The notes beneath the pieces are model-generated. The model was not told the DNA's origin, ran no database searches, and worked only from the letters and a program-made list of their open reading frames with translations. Below, in pieces: positions 1 to 8,379 of a stretch of 64,000 nucleotides of DNA (the first letter of the stretch is position 1; each line of letters starts with the position of its first letter). The stretch is from Aliivibrio finisterrensis (GTDB taxonomy: Bacteria; Pseudomonadota; Gammaproteobacteria; Enterobacterales; Vibrionaceae): assembly GCF_008933155.1 (NCBI RefSeq), contig NZ_WBVP01000010.1, positions 78,673 to 142,672 of the forward strand, given 5' to 3'. Position numbers and translations under genes: made by a program.

Positions 1-309
1 TTTCATACGTAATGTAGATGCAGCATCAATCCAATAGCCTTTCCAACCTGCTTGACGAAGTGCTGGGTATACTTTTTCAGTATAGCTACCACCTTGACAG
101 GTAATAATTGCATCTAATTTTAGTAAAGATTGAATATCAAATGCATCTTGCAGTAAACCGGCATCCTTTCCAAGGTTTGGTGCTGGGATACCTACTTGTG
201 ATGTGGTGTAAAATACAGGCTCAATGTGGTCAAAATCACGTTCTTCAACCATACGTTGCATTAAAACTGAACCAACCATTCCACGCCAGCCGACTAAACC
301 TACTCTCAT
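1..309 (-). CDS. asd: aspartate-semialdehyde dehydrogenase, N-terminal part (runs off the left edge)
   Basis: Only the first 103 codons are in the window, on the minus strand, starting at the ATG whose complement lies at 307-309. The translation begins MRVGLVGWRGMVGSVLMQRM. This is the NADP-binding GxxGxxGS N-terminus typical of aspartate-semialdehyde dehydrogenases, which reduce aspartyl phosphate to the semialdehyde for lysine, threonine, methionine and diaminopimelate synthesis. The sequence ACAGGGAGAGT just upstream supplies a Shine-Dalgarno. A second, different ASADH gene lies at 58151-59164. The catalytic Cys lies outside the window, so activity cannot be judged here. Confidence 0.93.
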   Translation of the reverse strand, partial: MRVGLVGWRGMVGSVLMQRMVEERDFDHIEPVFYTTSQVGIPAPNLGKDAGLLQDAFDIQSLLKLDAIITCQGGSYTEKVYPALRQAGWKGYWIDAASTLRMK

Positions 310-931
310 TATACTCTCCCTGTTAATACTAAAAATATGAAATCTCTACCCCATCTATATGATGAACAGAAGAAAATCTCAAGCACTATTTGCCTTACTC
401 TCTCCATTTTACGCTGAAAATTTCATTTACATTTTAATTTATCCTTCAAGATAAAAGTGCAAAAAAACAGCACATTTAAAATTAACTTCTCTAGTCATCA
501 AATTAAAACTTAACATAAATAATACTTTTAATTACTTGAGTTAACTTAACAACCTAACACCTTATAAATCAACAATTAATAAAATTTACATCGCGTTACA
601 CTTCGCAAAGCTTCATGAATTAACCATTAAGCAAACGAATACCCTAAATTTATGTTAAATATCCCGAATCAAATCATTACAGTAGCTAAATTTACAATAT
701 AAAATAAAAAATTCAATTGATTGGAAATAAAAACAAAGATAAATTAAAACGTAAATTTAACCATTAAATTACCTTTAACTTAGTCCAGTAACATAGCTAG
801 AGATAAGAATCACAAATAAGCCAGAGTTAATCGACCTCTTGTTGATCATAAGGTAAAGTGCACCTCGTTTAGAAAACACAATCCCTGATCGTATGAATAT
901 TATTCATACATACAAAAAAGAGGCTTTTTAC
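310..931. promoter_or_regulatory. AT-rich divergent intergenic region between asd and the NhaC-type antiporter
   Basis: This stretch of about 620 bp is very AT-rich and has no credible coding frame. It must carry the promoters of both divergent genes. The one clear element is a perfect inverted repeat at 891-909: arms GTATGAAT and ATTCATAC around ATT. It sits 23 bp before the antiporter start, a position suited to an operator. The core TGAAT-ATT-ATTCA resembles an ArgR half-site pair, but its spacer is one base shorter than the ArgR consensus. I saw no lysine-riboswitch (L-box) core in the leader. Confidence 0.5.
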
Positions 932-2368
932 ATGAAGCAAGCAACGACAAAGTTACCTTCGCTGACGCAGGTAATTATATCTTTAGGGCTATTTCTACTA
1001 CTTGCCTTTTCTTTCACGGCACAACTTGATCTACCTATCCAATTAGCACTTTATATTGGTTGGTTCATTATCATTACTTTAGGTATCAAGTTAGGTCATG
1101 ATTATAAATCTTTAGAAAAAGCAGCTCTAAACGGCATCTCCAATGGACTAGGAGCGGTATTAATTCTCTTGGCTGTAGGTGCTTTAGTAGGTACTTGGAT
1201 TTCTGGTGGTATTGTTCCAACCATTATTTATTATGGTTTGAAAGCCATTCATCCTTCTATCTTCCTTCTTGCAACAATGATCATCTGTTCATTAACCGCT
1301 CTTGCTACAGGTACCTCATGGGGTGCTGCTGGTACTGCTGGTATTGCCATGATGGGGATTGGACAAGGTCTTGGGGTTCCTGCACCAATTACTGCTGGTG
1401 CGGTTCTGTCTGGTTGTTACTTCGGTGATAAAATGTCACCGCTTTCAGATTCGGTAATCCTTGCTTCTTCAATGTCTAACGTTGAAGTAATGGAACACAT
1501 TAAGGGCATGCTTCCAGTTGCACTTATCAGTTACATCATTACTGGTATCATGTTTACCGCTTTTGGTTTCCACTTTGCTGGTAACGTTGACATGAGCCAA
1601 GTAGATTCTGTTATCTTAGCAATGGAAAAGCAATTTGTTATCTCTCCATTCTCATTTGTTCCTGTGGTTATTGTTCTTGGCCTACTGGCAATGCGTATGC
1701 CTTCTTTCCCAGTAATCAGCTTTGGTTCACTGCTGGGTATTATTTGGGCGGTAATGGTTCAAGACATTGACTTCTTAACAGCATTTAACACAGCATGGGC
1801 TCCGTACTCAATTTCATCAGGTGTTGAGTTTATTGATGCGATCCTAAATCGCGGCGGTATGTCTTCAATGCTTGGGTCTGTAGCTGTTATCGTATTTGGT
1901 TTAGGTTTTGGTGGTTTGCTAGATAAAGTTGGCGTACTAGAAACGGTTGCGAAACTATTCGAAAAACGCGTTCAAGGTCCTGGTTCTCTAGCAACAAGTA
2001 CTATTACTACCGCTTTCTTTGGTAACATCTTTGGCTCTGCGATGTATGTGTCACTTATTCTTACTCCAAAAATCTGTGCGAAAAACTACGACCGTTTAGG
2101 CTACAAACGTAAGAACCTTTCTCGTAACGCGGAATTTGGTGGTACGTTAACCTCGGGTATGGTTCCCTGGAGTGATAACGGTATTTATATGGCAAGTATC
2201 CTAGGCGTTGCTACCTTGTCTTACGCACCATTCATGTGGTTAAGCTTCGTATGTATCATCGTAACGATTGTGACATCTTACATGGGCTGGTTTGTTGATA
2301 AATGTGAACCTACTATCACAGCAGAAGACACAGATGAAGCCATTGCTGTAGAAACAAAAACAGCATAA
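932..2368 (+). CDS. nhaC: NhaC-family Na+/H+ (or amino-acid) antiporter
   Basis: 478-residue inner-membrane protein with about 11 hydrophobic segments. The motifs GTSWGAAGTAGIAMMGIG (near residue 130) and GCYFGDKMSPLSDSVILAS (near 165) are hallmarks of the NhaC antiporter family. Family members exchange Na+ for H+, but some are amino-acid exchangers, for example the malate/lactate and proposed lysine carriers, so the substrate is open. I chose the ATG at 932 because AAGAGG lies 8 bases upstream. An in-frame ATG at 893 would fall inside the 891-909 palindrome and has no ribosome site. The gene is monocistronic, ending in a strong terminator. Confidence 0.85.
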   Translation: MKQATTKLPSLTQVIISLGLFLLLAFSFTAQLDLPIQLALYIGWFIIITLGIKLGHDYKSLEKAALNGISNGLGAVLILLAVGALVGTWISGGIVPTIIYYGLKAIHPSIFLLATMIICSLTALATGTSWGAAGTAGIAMMGIGQGLGVPAPITAGAVLSGCYFGDKMSPLSDSVILASSMSNVEVMEHIKGMLPVALISYIITGIMFTAFGFHFAGNVDMSQVDSVILAMEKQFVISPFSFVPVVIVLGLLAMRMPSFPVISFGSLLGIIWAVMVQDIDFLTAFNTAWAPYSISSGVEFIDAILNRGGMSSMLGSVAVIVFGLGFGGLLDKVGVLETVAKLFEKRVQGPGSLATSTITTAFFGNIFGSAMYVSLILTPKICAKNYDRLGYKRKNLSRNAEFGGTLTSGMVPWSDNGIYMASILGVATLSYAPFMWLSFVCIIVTIVTSYMGWFVDKCEPTITAEDTDEAIAVETKTA

Positions 2369-2388
2369 TTACCTCATCTCGCTCCAAT

Positions 2389-2422
2389 AAAAAATGCCAG
2401 TGATTACGTCACTGGCATTTTT
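2389..2422. terminator. bidirectional intrinsic terminator after nhaC
   Basis: The stem AAATGCCAGTGA / TCACTGGCATTT with loop TTACG is flanked by A and T runs. It lies between convergent genes and can stop transcription both ways. Confidence 0.9.
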
Positions 2423-2481
2423 GTATCTAACGGTTTAATTCTTATGTAGCTAATTAATGATGCTTATTGAAATTGATGTAA

Positions 2482-3687
2482 TTAAATAACCGTTTTCTTT
2501 ATTGCAGCTCGTTTACCAAGGAAATAACCCAGACCTAAAGGGGCAAAGAAAATCGCTAAGATAAACAAGATAAAGTAAATGATGGTACTTTTAATCAAAT
2601 CAATCACTTTATCTACCGCCAATGTCAGCACATCTTGTGATACTTTATCTAGGTCTTGAGTAAATTTTTCACGCTCTTGAGACACAATAATGGCAATAGC
2701 CTTACGCTCTCTCTCAACCATATTTACGAGCTCTTGGCGTTCACGAGCGACCATAATTTCTAAAGCAACACGTTCTGCACTAAGCTGATTTAATTTGTCA
2801 TCAGTTTTCATGTCTAAATCATCAAGCAGTGGTTGTAATTGCACACTCATTTGTTCTACTAGATTTTGCATATACTCAGGATTATTTTTCACAAAGTCTT
2901 GGAATGACTCAGAGGTATGACGCAAACTCTCCATCGTTTTATTTATATCATTCGCATTCACATTACTATTTATGGCGATTAATTGTGCTTTCCATGTCAT
3001 TATCTTTGGCATTTGCTCAGAAACTAAACCTAAACGATCAGACACATCACCTAATGCCTCTGGCATTGTTCCTAACGTTGCTACCGCTTCTGTTTCATCG
3101 ATATTTTGATGTGCTAACCATGCTTTTAAAGCGGGTGTTCTACGCATCATTAAGCTATCAAAAGGGTGCTCTGCAACGAACCCTTTAATAAAATCTTGAG
3201 CATCACTAAACTCTGAACTCGGCAATAACTTTTCTGCCATATTCTCTATGTCATTGTTCAATAATTGGCTTGTTTGAAAATCCACATCCCCCTCAAATAA
3301 ACCCGAACCTTTTCCTTGTGGTGAGAAGAATTGTTTCATTTGTGCCGCAAAGATCCAAGTATCGATTAACGCAATTTTTGGAGAGACTTGATATGCAGCT
3401 TGTTGAAGCCCTTCTTCTGCATGGATTTTCCATAACAAAACATACGATTGATGCAAGCTGTCCTCTTTAGGGTACGTCGCTGAGATTTCATCCGCAGCTG
3501 ATTCCACCTCACTAAAGAAGTGTTTACTGTACTCACGGGTTAAAATACGAGTATTAAGTTCTACCGTTGTTAACGGTTCTGATTGAGACTCTATTTTAAG
3601 CTCAAGTAGAGAACACCCATTAAGTAGCAAAAGAGACAAAACGATAGAAAAGAATTTAGAAGCAAAAAGCTGAGAGGTGTATTTCAT
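2482..3687 (-). CDS. lipoprotein with hendecad coiled coil and C-terminal membrane anchor, function unknown
   Basis: 401 residues; I do not recognise a named family. The N-terminus is a lipoprotein signal with lipobox L-N-G-C; the predicted lipidated Cys is residue 25, followed by Ser, which predicts outer-membrane sorting by the +2 rule. Residues about 300-365 are highly charged and coiled-coil-like, with an 11-residue periodicity (MVARERQELVN, MVERERKAIAI, IVSQEREKFTQ). Near residue 370-392 there is a strong hydrophobic helix followed by the basic tail GKRAAIKK. Lipid at one end and a transmembrane helix at the other could bridge the envelope; this is inference. I start at ATG 3687, with AGGTAGG upstream, rather than the TTG two codons earlier. 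Confidence 0.7.
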   Translation of the reverse strand: MKYTSQLFASKFFSIVLSLLLLNGCSLLELKIESQSEPLTTVELNTRILTREYSKHFFSEVESAADEISATYPKEDSLHQSYVLLWKIHAEEGLQQAAYQVSPKIALIDTWIFAAQMKQFFSPQGKGSGLFEGDVDFQTSQLLNNDIENMAEKLLPSSEFSDAQDFIKGFVAEHPFDSLMMRRTPALKAWLAHQNIDETEAVATLGTMPEALGDVSDRLGLVSEQMPKIMTWKAQLIAINSNVNANDINKTMESLRHTSESFQDFVKNNPEYMQNLVEQMSVQLQPLLDDLDMKTDDKLNQLSAERVALEIMVARERQELVNMVERERKAIAIIVSQEREKFTQDLDKVSQDVLTLAVDKVIDLIKSTIIYFILFILAIFFAPLGLGYFLGKRAAIKKTVI

Positions 3688-3785
3688 GGACAACCCTACC
3701 TAAACCAAAATTTTATAACTAAAGGATAGATAGGGTATCATCTTACAAAAATCAAGTTATCAAATATTTGAGAACAAATCGCCAA

Positions 3786-4802
3786 TTATGATTCAGAAGA
3801 ACCTAAACGTCGTGTTAATTGATCTTTTAAGTTAGGTGGCGTGCCCTTAATGGTCAAAGTATCTGTTTCTGGATCATAAAAAACACGCTCACCCAGTAAC
3901 ATCGCGTCAAAGTTTAATGATAAACCGCCACCGGCACCAACAAACTTCGTTAACTTACGCATTGCAGTACGATCAACAGGGAAAGACTCTTCAAGTTCAT
4001 ACCCTTGCTCTTCCGCAAATTGATAAAAGTTAGCGCCTGATTCAGACGTTGGTAACTCGCCTGATAATTCTTTAAGTGTTAACTCTTCACCAGCTTGAAG
4101 TTGACCATTACAGTAATCATAAACTTGTTTGCGGTATTGTTGTTTTTCGTCTTTTTCTAAACGTTCGTCAGCACAGAAATCTTCAACCGCTTGCATTAAT
4201 ACTTGGTTTTGAACCTTAGTATCCATACCTACATCAGCTTGTAAAAAATCTAAGAAGAAATCAGAAACTTTACGCCCAACACGTCCTTTAATGAACGTCA
4301 GGTAACGATTAGAATCCGCATTAGTTTCCCACGTTGATAAATCAATACGCGCTGCAATATCCATTTTCGCGATATCAAGGTAATCCGTAGAACTAATGTC
4401 TAGTTGTTCCGTTACCTTCATACTTTCGTTTGATGGTAATACCGCAACAAATAGATACTCTGTTGCCAATGATTGATACTCTGCAATCACTAAAATACCT
4501 TCTTCAGCAAATGGGTATTTAATCAGCTCTGATTTTAATTTTTCTGCCGATTTATTGCTGAATTCTAAAAATGGCATTTCATTCTTACGAACGGAACCTA
4601 GCCAATGCCCAAACTCGCTCTCAGTCTTGAATACACCGAAGCCTTTGCCTGCTTTAGAGTTAAAAACACGATGCAACTCAGAAACTAATGCTTCAGTGAA
4701 CTCTTCGTTCTCAAGAATTTGATTTCGTAGACAAACTTCGAGTTCATCTTGCTCATTTTTTACTAATTTATGTAAAATTACGTTTGAAAGGGTTAAACTC
4801 AT
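3786..4802 (-). CDS. yejK: nucleoid-associated protein YejK (NdpA)
   Basis: 338 residues, close to the 335 of E. coli YejK, and recognisable throughout: N-terminal MSLTLSNVILHKL, middle RYLTFIKGRVGRKVSDFF, and C-terminal NFDAMLLGERVFYDP with GTPPNLKDQLTRR. YejK is an abundant nucleoid-associated protein reported to interact with topoisomerase IV and gyrase. I chose the ATG at 4802 because the family begins there; a longer frame adds 14 residues without support. It diverges from yejL across 76 bp, the usual gamma-proteobacterial yejK-yejL-yejM arrangement. Confidence 0.93.
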   Translation of the reverse strand: MSLTLSNVILHKLVKNEQDELEVCLRNQILENEEFTEALVSELHRVFNSKAGKGFGVFKTESEFGHWLGSVRKNEMPFLEFSNKSAEKLKSELIKYPFAEEGILVIAEYQSLATEYLFVAVLPSNESMKVTEQLDISSTDYLDIAKMDIAARIDLSTWETNADSNRYLTFIKGRVGRKVSDFFLDFLQADVGMDTKVQNQVLMQAVEDFCADERLEKDEKQQYRKQVYDYCNGQLQAGEELTLKELSGELPTSESGANFYQFAEEQGYELEESFPVDRTAMRKLTKFVGAGGGLSLNFDAMLLGERVFYDPETDTLTIKGTPPNLKDQLTRRLGSSES

Positions 4803-4878
4803 AATAGAAAAGGTTTTTAGTTGACGTACATAGTAGGTTATCATAAGCCGCTTTCACTATCATTAACTGAAAAGACTT

Positions 4879-5109
4879 ATGGCTATTAATACTTCGAAAT
4901 ACAGCAACAAACAAATTGAACAAATGTTAACAGAGATGGTCGATGTACTTGATAAACATCGTGCACCAGCAGATCTATCTCTAATGTTAGTTGGTAACAT
5001 TGCGACAAATGTTCTAAACCAAGAAGTGCCTGCAGAACAGCGTAAAATTATCGCTGAAAAATTTGCTCAAGCACTACTTAGCTCATTAGATATACCAAAA
5101 ACTCACTAA
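4879..5109 (+). CDS. yejL: YejL (UPF0352) small protein
   Basis: 76 residues, alignable with E. coli YejL (75 aa): a [10 protein letters not shown] start, the core [12 protein letters not shown], and an amphipathic C-terminus. The biochemical function is unknown. It lies 19 bp ahead of yejM, so the two are probably co-transcribed. Confidence 0.9.
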   Translation: MAINTSKYSNKQIEQMLTEMVDVLDKHRAPADLSLMLVGNIATNVLNQEVPAEQRKIIAEKFAQALLSSLDIPKTH

Positions 5110-5128
5110 GAGCGGGAATTCAATTATC

Positions 5129-6937
5129 ATGGTTGATAGCGGAAATACCTACGGCGAAAAAGTCTCCAAGTTAATTACTTGGGGTCACTGGTTTAGCTTT
5201 TTCAATATCATTGCTGCAATGCTTATTGGCTCTCGTTATATCGCGCAATCACCATGGCCTGAAACGCTACTTGGACAGACCTATCTGGTATTAAACTGGG
5301 TAGGTCACTTTGGCTTTTTGGTCTTTGGGTTTTACATTCTTGTACTCTTCCCTCTGACCTTTATTACACCATCCCAACGCTTAATGCGAATTTTAAGTGT
5401 CATTATAGCAACTGCCGGTATGACATTACTGCTGCTAGATACTTACGCCTATCAAACTCTTCACTTGCATATTACCCCACTGGTTTGGGATATGCTGTTG
5501 AACAACGATAAATCCAATTTAAACACCCAATGGCAATATTTGTTCATTCTGGTTCCCGTAATTTTCCTACTTCAACTCTCTCTCTCTGAATGGGTATGGA
5601 ATAAATTACGCAAACTTGCACATAAACATGTTGGTCGCCCTTTTGCGATCACCTTTGCTATTGCGTTTATTGGTAGTCATTTAATTCATACATGGGCTGA
5701 CGCTTCAGCTTATGGACCAGTAACGGCTCAACGCGCGACATTTCCACTCTCTTATCCAATGACCGCTCGTTCGTTTTTAGAAAAACACGGTTTTATTGAT
5801 CGCGATGCATTGGCGAAACAAATTCAAGAAGAAGGAACTGGCGGCGCAAAAGAAGCAATCCGTTACCCACTTGAACCAATTAGATTCAAAACAAAACAAA
5901 CGGGGTATAACTTACAAATCATTATGATCGATAGCCTTCGTGGGGACACTTTAAATCATATAGATACCCCAAACCTGACTCGCTTTGCTCAAAACAATCT
6001 AAATTACAACAATCATTACAGTGCCAGTAACAACCCAAGCAGTTTATTTGGCTTATTTTATGGTTTACCTGGTAATTACGTTGATAACTTTAGAAACTCA
6101 GAAATTGAATCACCAATATTAACAGAATTACATAAACGTAATTATCAGTTTGGCTTGTTCAGTGGTGATGATTTTACTTCATCAATCTATCAACAAATTA
6201 TCTTTACTAAAGGTGAGATTGGCAAATCTAAAGAAAAAATGTCGGATAGCAAAGCTATTACTCAGTGGCATGATTGGTTTAGAGCTCAAACGCCTAATAA
6301 ACCATGGTTTAGCTATTTAGAATTAACGTCAGTCTCTGAATATGATGCGACCAGCCCAATTTCAACAGAAAACTCAGATCAAAGTGCTTTTGAAGTTAAC
6401 TACCGTAAAGCGGTTAAAAAAACTGATCAGCAACTTAAAACAGTATTGAGCGCATTAAAACAATCTCCTGATTGGGAAAAGACCATTGTTATCATTACAT
6501 CAAATCACGGTATGGAATTTGATGAGACCAATACTAATAGCTGGGGCTCAAGCACTAACTTCAGTCAATATCAGCTTCGTGTTCCTATGTTAATTCACTG
6601 GCCAAACGTTGAGCCTGAATTAATTATGTCTCGTTCAAGTCACTTAGATTTAGCGCCAACATTGATGGAGTCGTTTTTAAAAACAACAACATCACCAGAG
6701 AGCTACAGCAGTGGTTTAAATTTATTAAATCAAGACAATGAGCGTAATTGGTTATTAGCTGGCGACAGAAAGAATATCGCCTTAATAACAGATACAAACA
6801 CTGTCGTTATCGATACGTTTGGTAATTATAAAGTCTATGACGAAAACTATAATCGCCTAACAGATGAGAAACCAAAGCTCTCCTTACTCATGCAAGGTAT
6901 TTCAGAGTTGAAGCGGTTTTACCATCCTAAAAAATAA
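5129..6937 (+). CDS. yejM: YejM/PbgA (LapC) inner-membrane regulator of LPS synthesis
   Basis: 602 residues (E. coli about 586). Five hydrophobic segments in the first ~190 residues are followed by a periplasmic alkaline-phosphatase-superfamily domain (about 245-590). Recognisable blocks are LPLSYPMTARSFLEKHGF before the domain and MIDSLRGDTL at its metal-site Thr/Ser position. In E. coli this protein binds lipid A/LPS in the outer leaflet and, through LapB, controls LpxC degradation and so LPS supply. The hydrolase fold is generally regarded as lacking normal catalysis. Co-transcribed with yejL; an intrinsic terminator follows. Confidence 0.93.
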   Translation: MVDSGNTYGEKVSKLITWGHWFSFFNIIAAMLIGSRYIAQSPWPETLLGQTYLVLNWVGHFGFLVFGFYILVLFPLTFITPSQRLMRILSVIIATAGMTLLLLDTYAYQTLHLHITPLVWDMLLNNDKSNLNTQWQYLFILVPVIFLLQLSLSEWVWNKLRKLAHKHVGRPFAITFAIAFIGSHLIHTWADASAYGPVTAQRATFPLSYPMTARSFLEKHGFIDRDALAKQIQEEGTGGAKEAIRYPLEPIRFKTKQTGYNLQIIMIDSLRGDTLNHIDTPNLTRFAQNNLNYNNHYSASNNPSSLFGLFYGLPGNYVDNFRNSEIESPILTELHKRNYQFGLFSGDDFTSSIYQQIIFTKGEIGKSKEKMSDSKAITQWHDWFRAQTPNKPWFSYLELTSVSEYDATSPISTENSDQSAFEVNYRKAVKKTDQQLKTVLSALKQSPDWEKTIVIITSNHGMEFDETNTNSWGSSTNFSQYQLRVPMLIHWPNVEPELIMSRSSHLDLAPTLMESFLKTTTSPESYSSGLNLLNQDNERNWLLAGDRKNIALITDTNTVVIDTFGNYKVYDENYNRLTDEKPKLSLLMQGISELKRFYHPKK

Positions 6938-6942
6938 ATAAT

Positions 6943-6973
6943 AAAAAATCCCTTTCCCATAAAGGGATTTTTT
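6943..6973 (+). terminator. intrinsic terminator after yejM
   Basis: AAATCCCTTT, loop CCCAT, AAAGGGATTTTTT: a stem of about 10 bp with a T run starting a few bases after the yejM stop. Confidence 0.9.
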
Positions 6974-7101
6974 ATATCTGCCATTTAAGAAAAATAGCGT
7001 CTAATGCCCACTGTTTTAAATAGAAAAAACAACTTAATGAGTTAAAAACAAAGCACAATGCACAAAAATAACGCAGTCAGTCGTTTTTTTTAATTTTATC
7101 C

Positions 7102-7130
7102 TTTACAAGAAGTAAGGATATTACTATTAT
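7102..7130 (+). promoter_or_regulatory. promoter of the first tRNA-Ser
   Basis: TTTACA at 7102-7107, a 17-base spacer, TATTAT at 7125-7130, and a GC-containing discriminator before the tRNA at 7141. The same two hexamers with the same spacing precede both other intact tRNA-Ser genes. Confidence 0.75.
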
Positions 7131-7140
7131 TCACCGCACT

Positions 7141-7231
7141 GGAGGGATGGCTGAGTGGTCGAAAGCACCGGTCTTGAAAACCGGCAACCGTTAATAGCGG
7201 TTCTAGGGTTCAAATCCCTATCCCTCCACCA
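7141..7231 (+). tRNA. tRNA-Ser(TGA), copy 1
   Basis: 91 nt with a perfect GGAGGGA/TCCCTCC acceptor stem, long variable arm, T-arm AGGG-TTCAAAT-CCCT and encoded CCA. Anticodon loop CTTGAAA gives anticodon TGA (Ser, UCA codons). It is followed 38 nt later by tRNA-Asp in one transcription unit. Confidence 0.97.
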
Positions 7232-7269
7232 CTTTTGAAAATTCAGATAGAGTCTGGGTTTTAAAAATT

Positions 7270-7346
7270 GGAGCGGTAGTTCAGTTGGTTAGAATACCGG
7301 CCTGTCACGCCGGGGGTCGCGGGTTCGAGTCCCGTCCGCTCCGCCA
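7270..7346 (+). tRNA. tRNA-Asp(GTC), copy 1
   Basis: 77 nt, acceptor GGAGCGG/CCGCTCC, anticodon loop CTGTCAC (anticodon GTC), T-arm GCGGG-TTCGAGT-CCCGT, encoded CCA. It is the second gene of the Ser-Asp unit and is followed by an intrinsic terminator. Confidence 0.97.
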
Positions 7347-7355
7347 ACATCAACG

Positions 7356-7386
7356 AAGCCTCGTCAGAAATGACGAGGCTTTTTTG
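7356..7386 (+). terminator. terminator of tRNA unit 1
   Basis: AAGCCTCGTCA-GAAA-TGACGAGGCTT followed by T run. The same hairpin follows copy 2 and the tRNA-Asp relic. Confidence 0.93.
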
Positions 7387-7517
7387 TATCTGTTGAATAT
7401 CAGATCCCCGTAAATTTCATTAAACTACTAACTCTAGAATTCAAACCCTTATCACTACACCACTTTTTAAAATTCAGATAAAGTCTGGGTTTTAAAAATT
7501 GGAGCGGTAGTTCAGTT

Positions 7518-7679
7518 ATACCATTCTGGATAAGTAGTTGTTCAAATAATTGCGCAGGAAAAATCGATTAGATCAAGGCATAAATTACAGTAACTAGTGG
7601 TTCTAATTACAAAATTTATAACGCAGATATAATCGATTTTAACGAGCAAGAATGATCAAATACTTATGTAGATTGGTAT
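7518..7679. repeat. 160-bp imperfect palindromic repeat, copy 1
   Basis: The element runs from ATACCATTC to GATTGGTAT, so its ends are near-inverted repeats. It matches the element at 60338-60497 along its whole length, including GCGCAGGAAAAAT, AACGCAG and AATGATCAA versus GATGATCAA. The inner arms also fold back on each other (AAAATCGATT with AATCGATTTT). It begins exactly where the tRNA-Asp 5' remnant (7501-7517) breaks off, which marks it as an inserted, MITE-like or REP/ERIC-like unit. There is no coding frame. Confidence 0.8.
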
Positions 7680-7832
7680 TACCCTTTATGTGTTATCTAA
7701 TTTACTCACCATTATTTCTACCTATATCTAGCTACAGTATACTTATTTTAATGACTAAACCTTCAACATTGCTTTAAATGCCCTCAAATTGTTTAAAATT
7801 AAATCAAAAAGAATCTTTTTTAAAATTAGTAC

Positions 7833-7861
7833 TTTACAATAAAAGTGGTTCAGCATATTAT
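7833..7861 (+). promoter_or_regulatory. promoter of the second tRNA-Ser
   Basis: TTTACA at 7833-7838, a 17-base spacer and TATTAT at 7856-7861, 10 bases before the tRNA. The spacer sequence differs from copy 1, so the hexamers appear maintained. Confidence 0.75.
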
Positions 7862-7871
7862 GCTCGGCATT

Positions 7872-7962
7872 GGAGGGATGGCTGAGTGGTCGAAAGCACC
7901 GGTCTTGAAAACCGGCAACCGTTAATAGCGGTTCTAGGGTTCAAATCCCTATCCCTCCACCA
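7872..7962 (+). tRNA. tRNA-Ser(TGA), copy 2
   Basis: Identical to copy 1 over all 91 nt, including CCA. Anticodon loop CTTGAAA, anticodon TGA. Confidence 0.97.
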
Positions 7963-8000
7963 CTTTTCAAAATTCAGATAGAGTCTGGGTTTTAAAAATT

Positions 8001-8077
8001 GGAGCGGTAGTTCAGTTGGTTAGAATACCGGCCTGTCACGCCGGGGGTCGCGGGTTCGAGTCCCGTCCGCTCCGCCA
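8001..8077 (+). tRNA. tRNA-Asp(GTC), copy 2
   Basis: Identical to the copy at 7270-7346, 77 nt with encoded CCA and anticodon GTC. It is 38 nt downstream of tRNA-Ser copy 2. Confidence 0.97.
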
Positions 8078-8085
8078 ACATCAAC

Positions 8086-8117
8086 GAAGCCTTGTCAGAA
8101 ATGATGAGGCTTTTTTG
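8086..8117 (+). terminator. terminator of tRNA unit 2
   Basis: AAGCCTTGTCA-GAAA-TGATGAGGCTT plus T run. It differs from unit 1 at two stem positions, but both changes still allow G-U pairs, so the structure is kept. Confidence 0.88.
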
Positions 8118-8231
8118 TATCTGTTGAATATGAGTTCCCAATACATTTCATTAAACTACTAACTCTAGAATTCAAACCCTTATCACTACACCACTTTTCA
8201 AAATTCAGATAGAGTCTGGGTTTTAAAAATT

Positions 8232-8340
8232 GGAGCGGTAGTTCTGTTGGTTAGACTTTTTATTGGAGAGCTTAGCGGCCTGACACACCGGGGGACGTGC
8301 TGCTCTCAAGGTGAGATAGAAAGTCCCGTCCGCTCCGCCA
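8232..8340 (+). pseudogene. tRNA-Asp relic with expanded middle
   Basis: 109 nt instead of 77. The 5' 25 nt (GGAGCGGTAGTTCTGTTGGTTAGAC), the acceptor-stem pair GGAGCGG/CCGCTCC and the 3' CCA are nearly intact. The D-to-T region has been replaced or expanded. The anticodon-loop equivalent reads CTGACAC (GAC instead of GTC). It is enclosed by new complementary blocks, GAGAGC near 8265 and GCTCTC near 8301. The T-arm 5' strand is gone, so it should not work as a normal tRNA. It is followed by the unit's usual terminator. Confidence 0.8.
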
Positions 8341-8349
8341 ACATCAACG

Positions 8350-8379
8350 AAGCCTCGTCAGAAATGACGAGGCTTTTTT
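8350..8379 (+). terminator. terminator after the tRNA-Asp relic
   Basis: AAGCCTCGTCA-GAAA-TGACGAGGC with T run, identical in stem to the hairpin after tRNA-Asp copy 1. Confidence 0.9.

Noticed and set aside
660..931. Lysine riboswitch ahead of the NhaC-type gene
   Set aside because: Such leaders occur before some NhaC-type lysine carriers, but the conserved L-box core segments are not seen here.
1195..1428. Cys/Trp-rich 77-residue plus-strand frame
   Set aside because: It lies wholly inside the antiporter gene in another frame, with no ribosome site.
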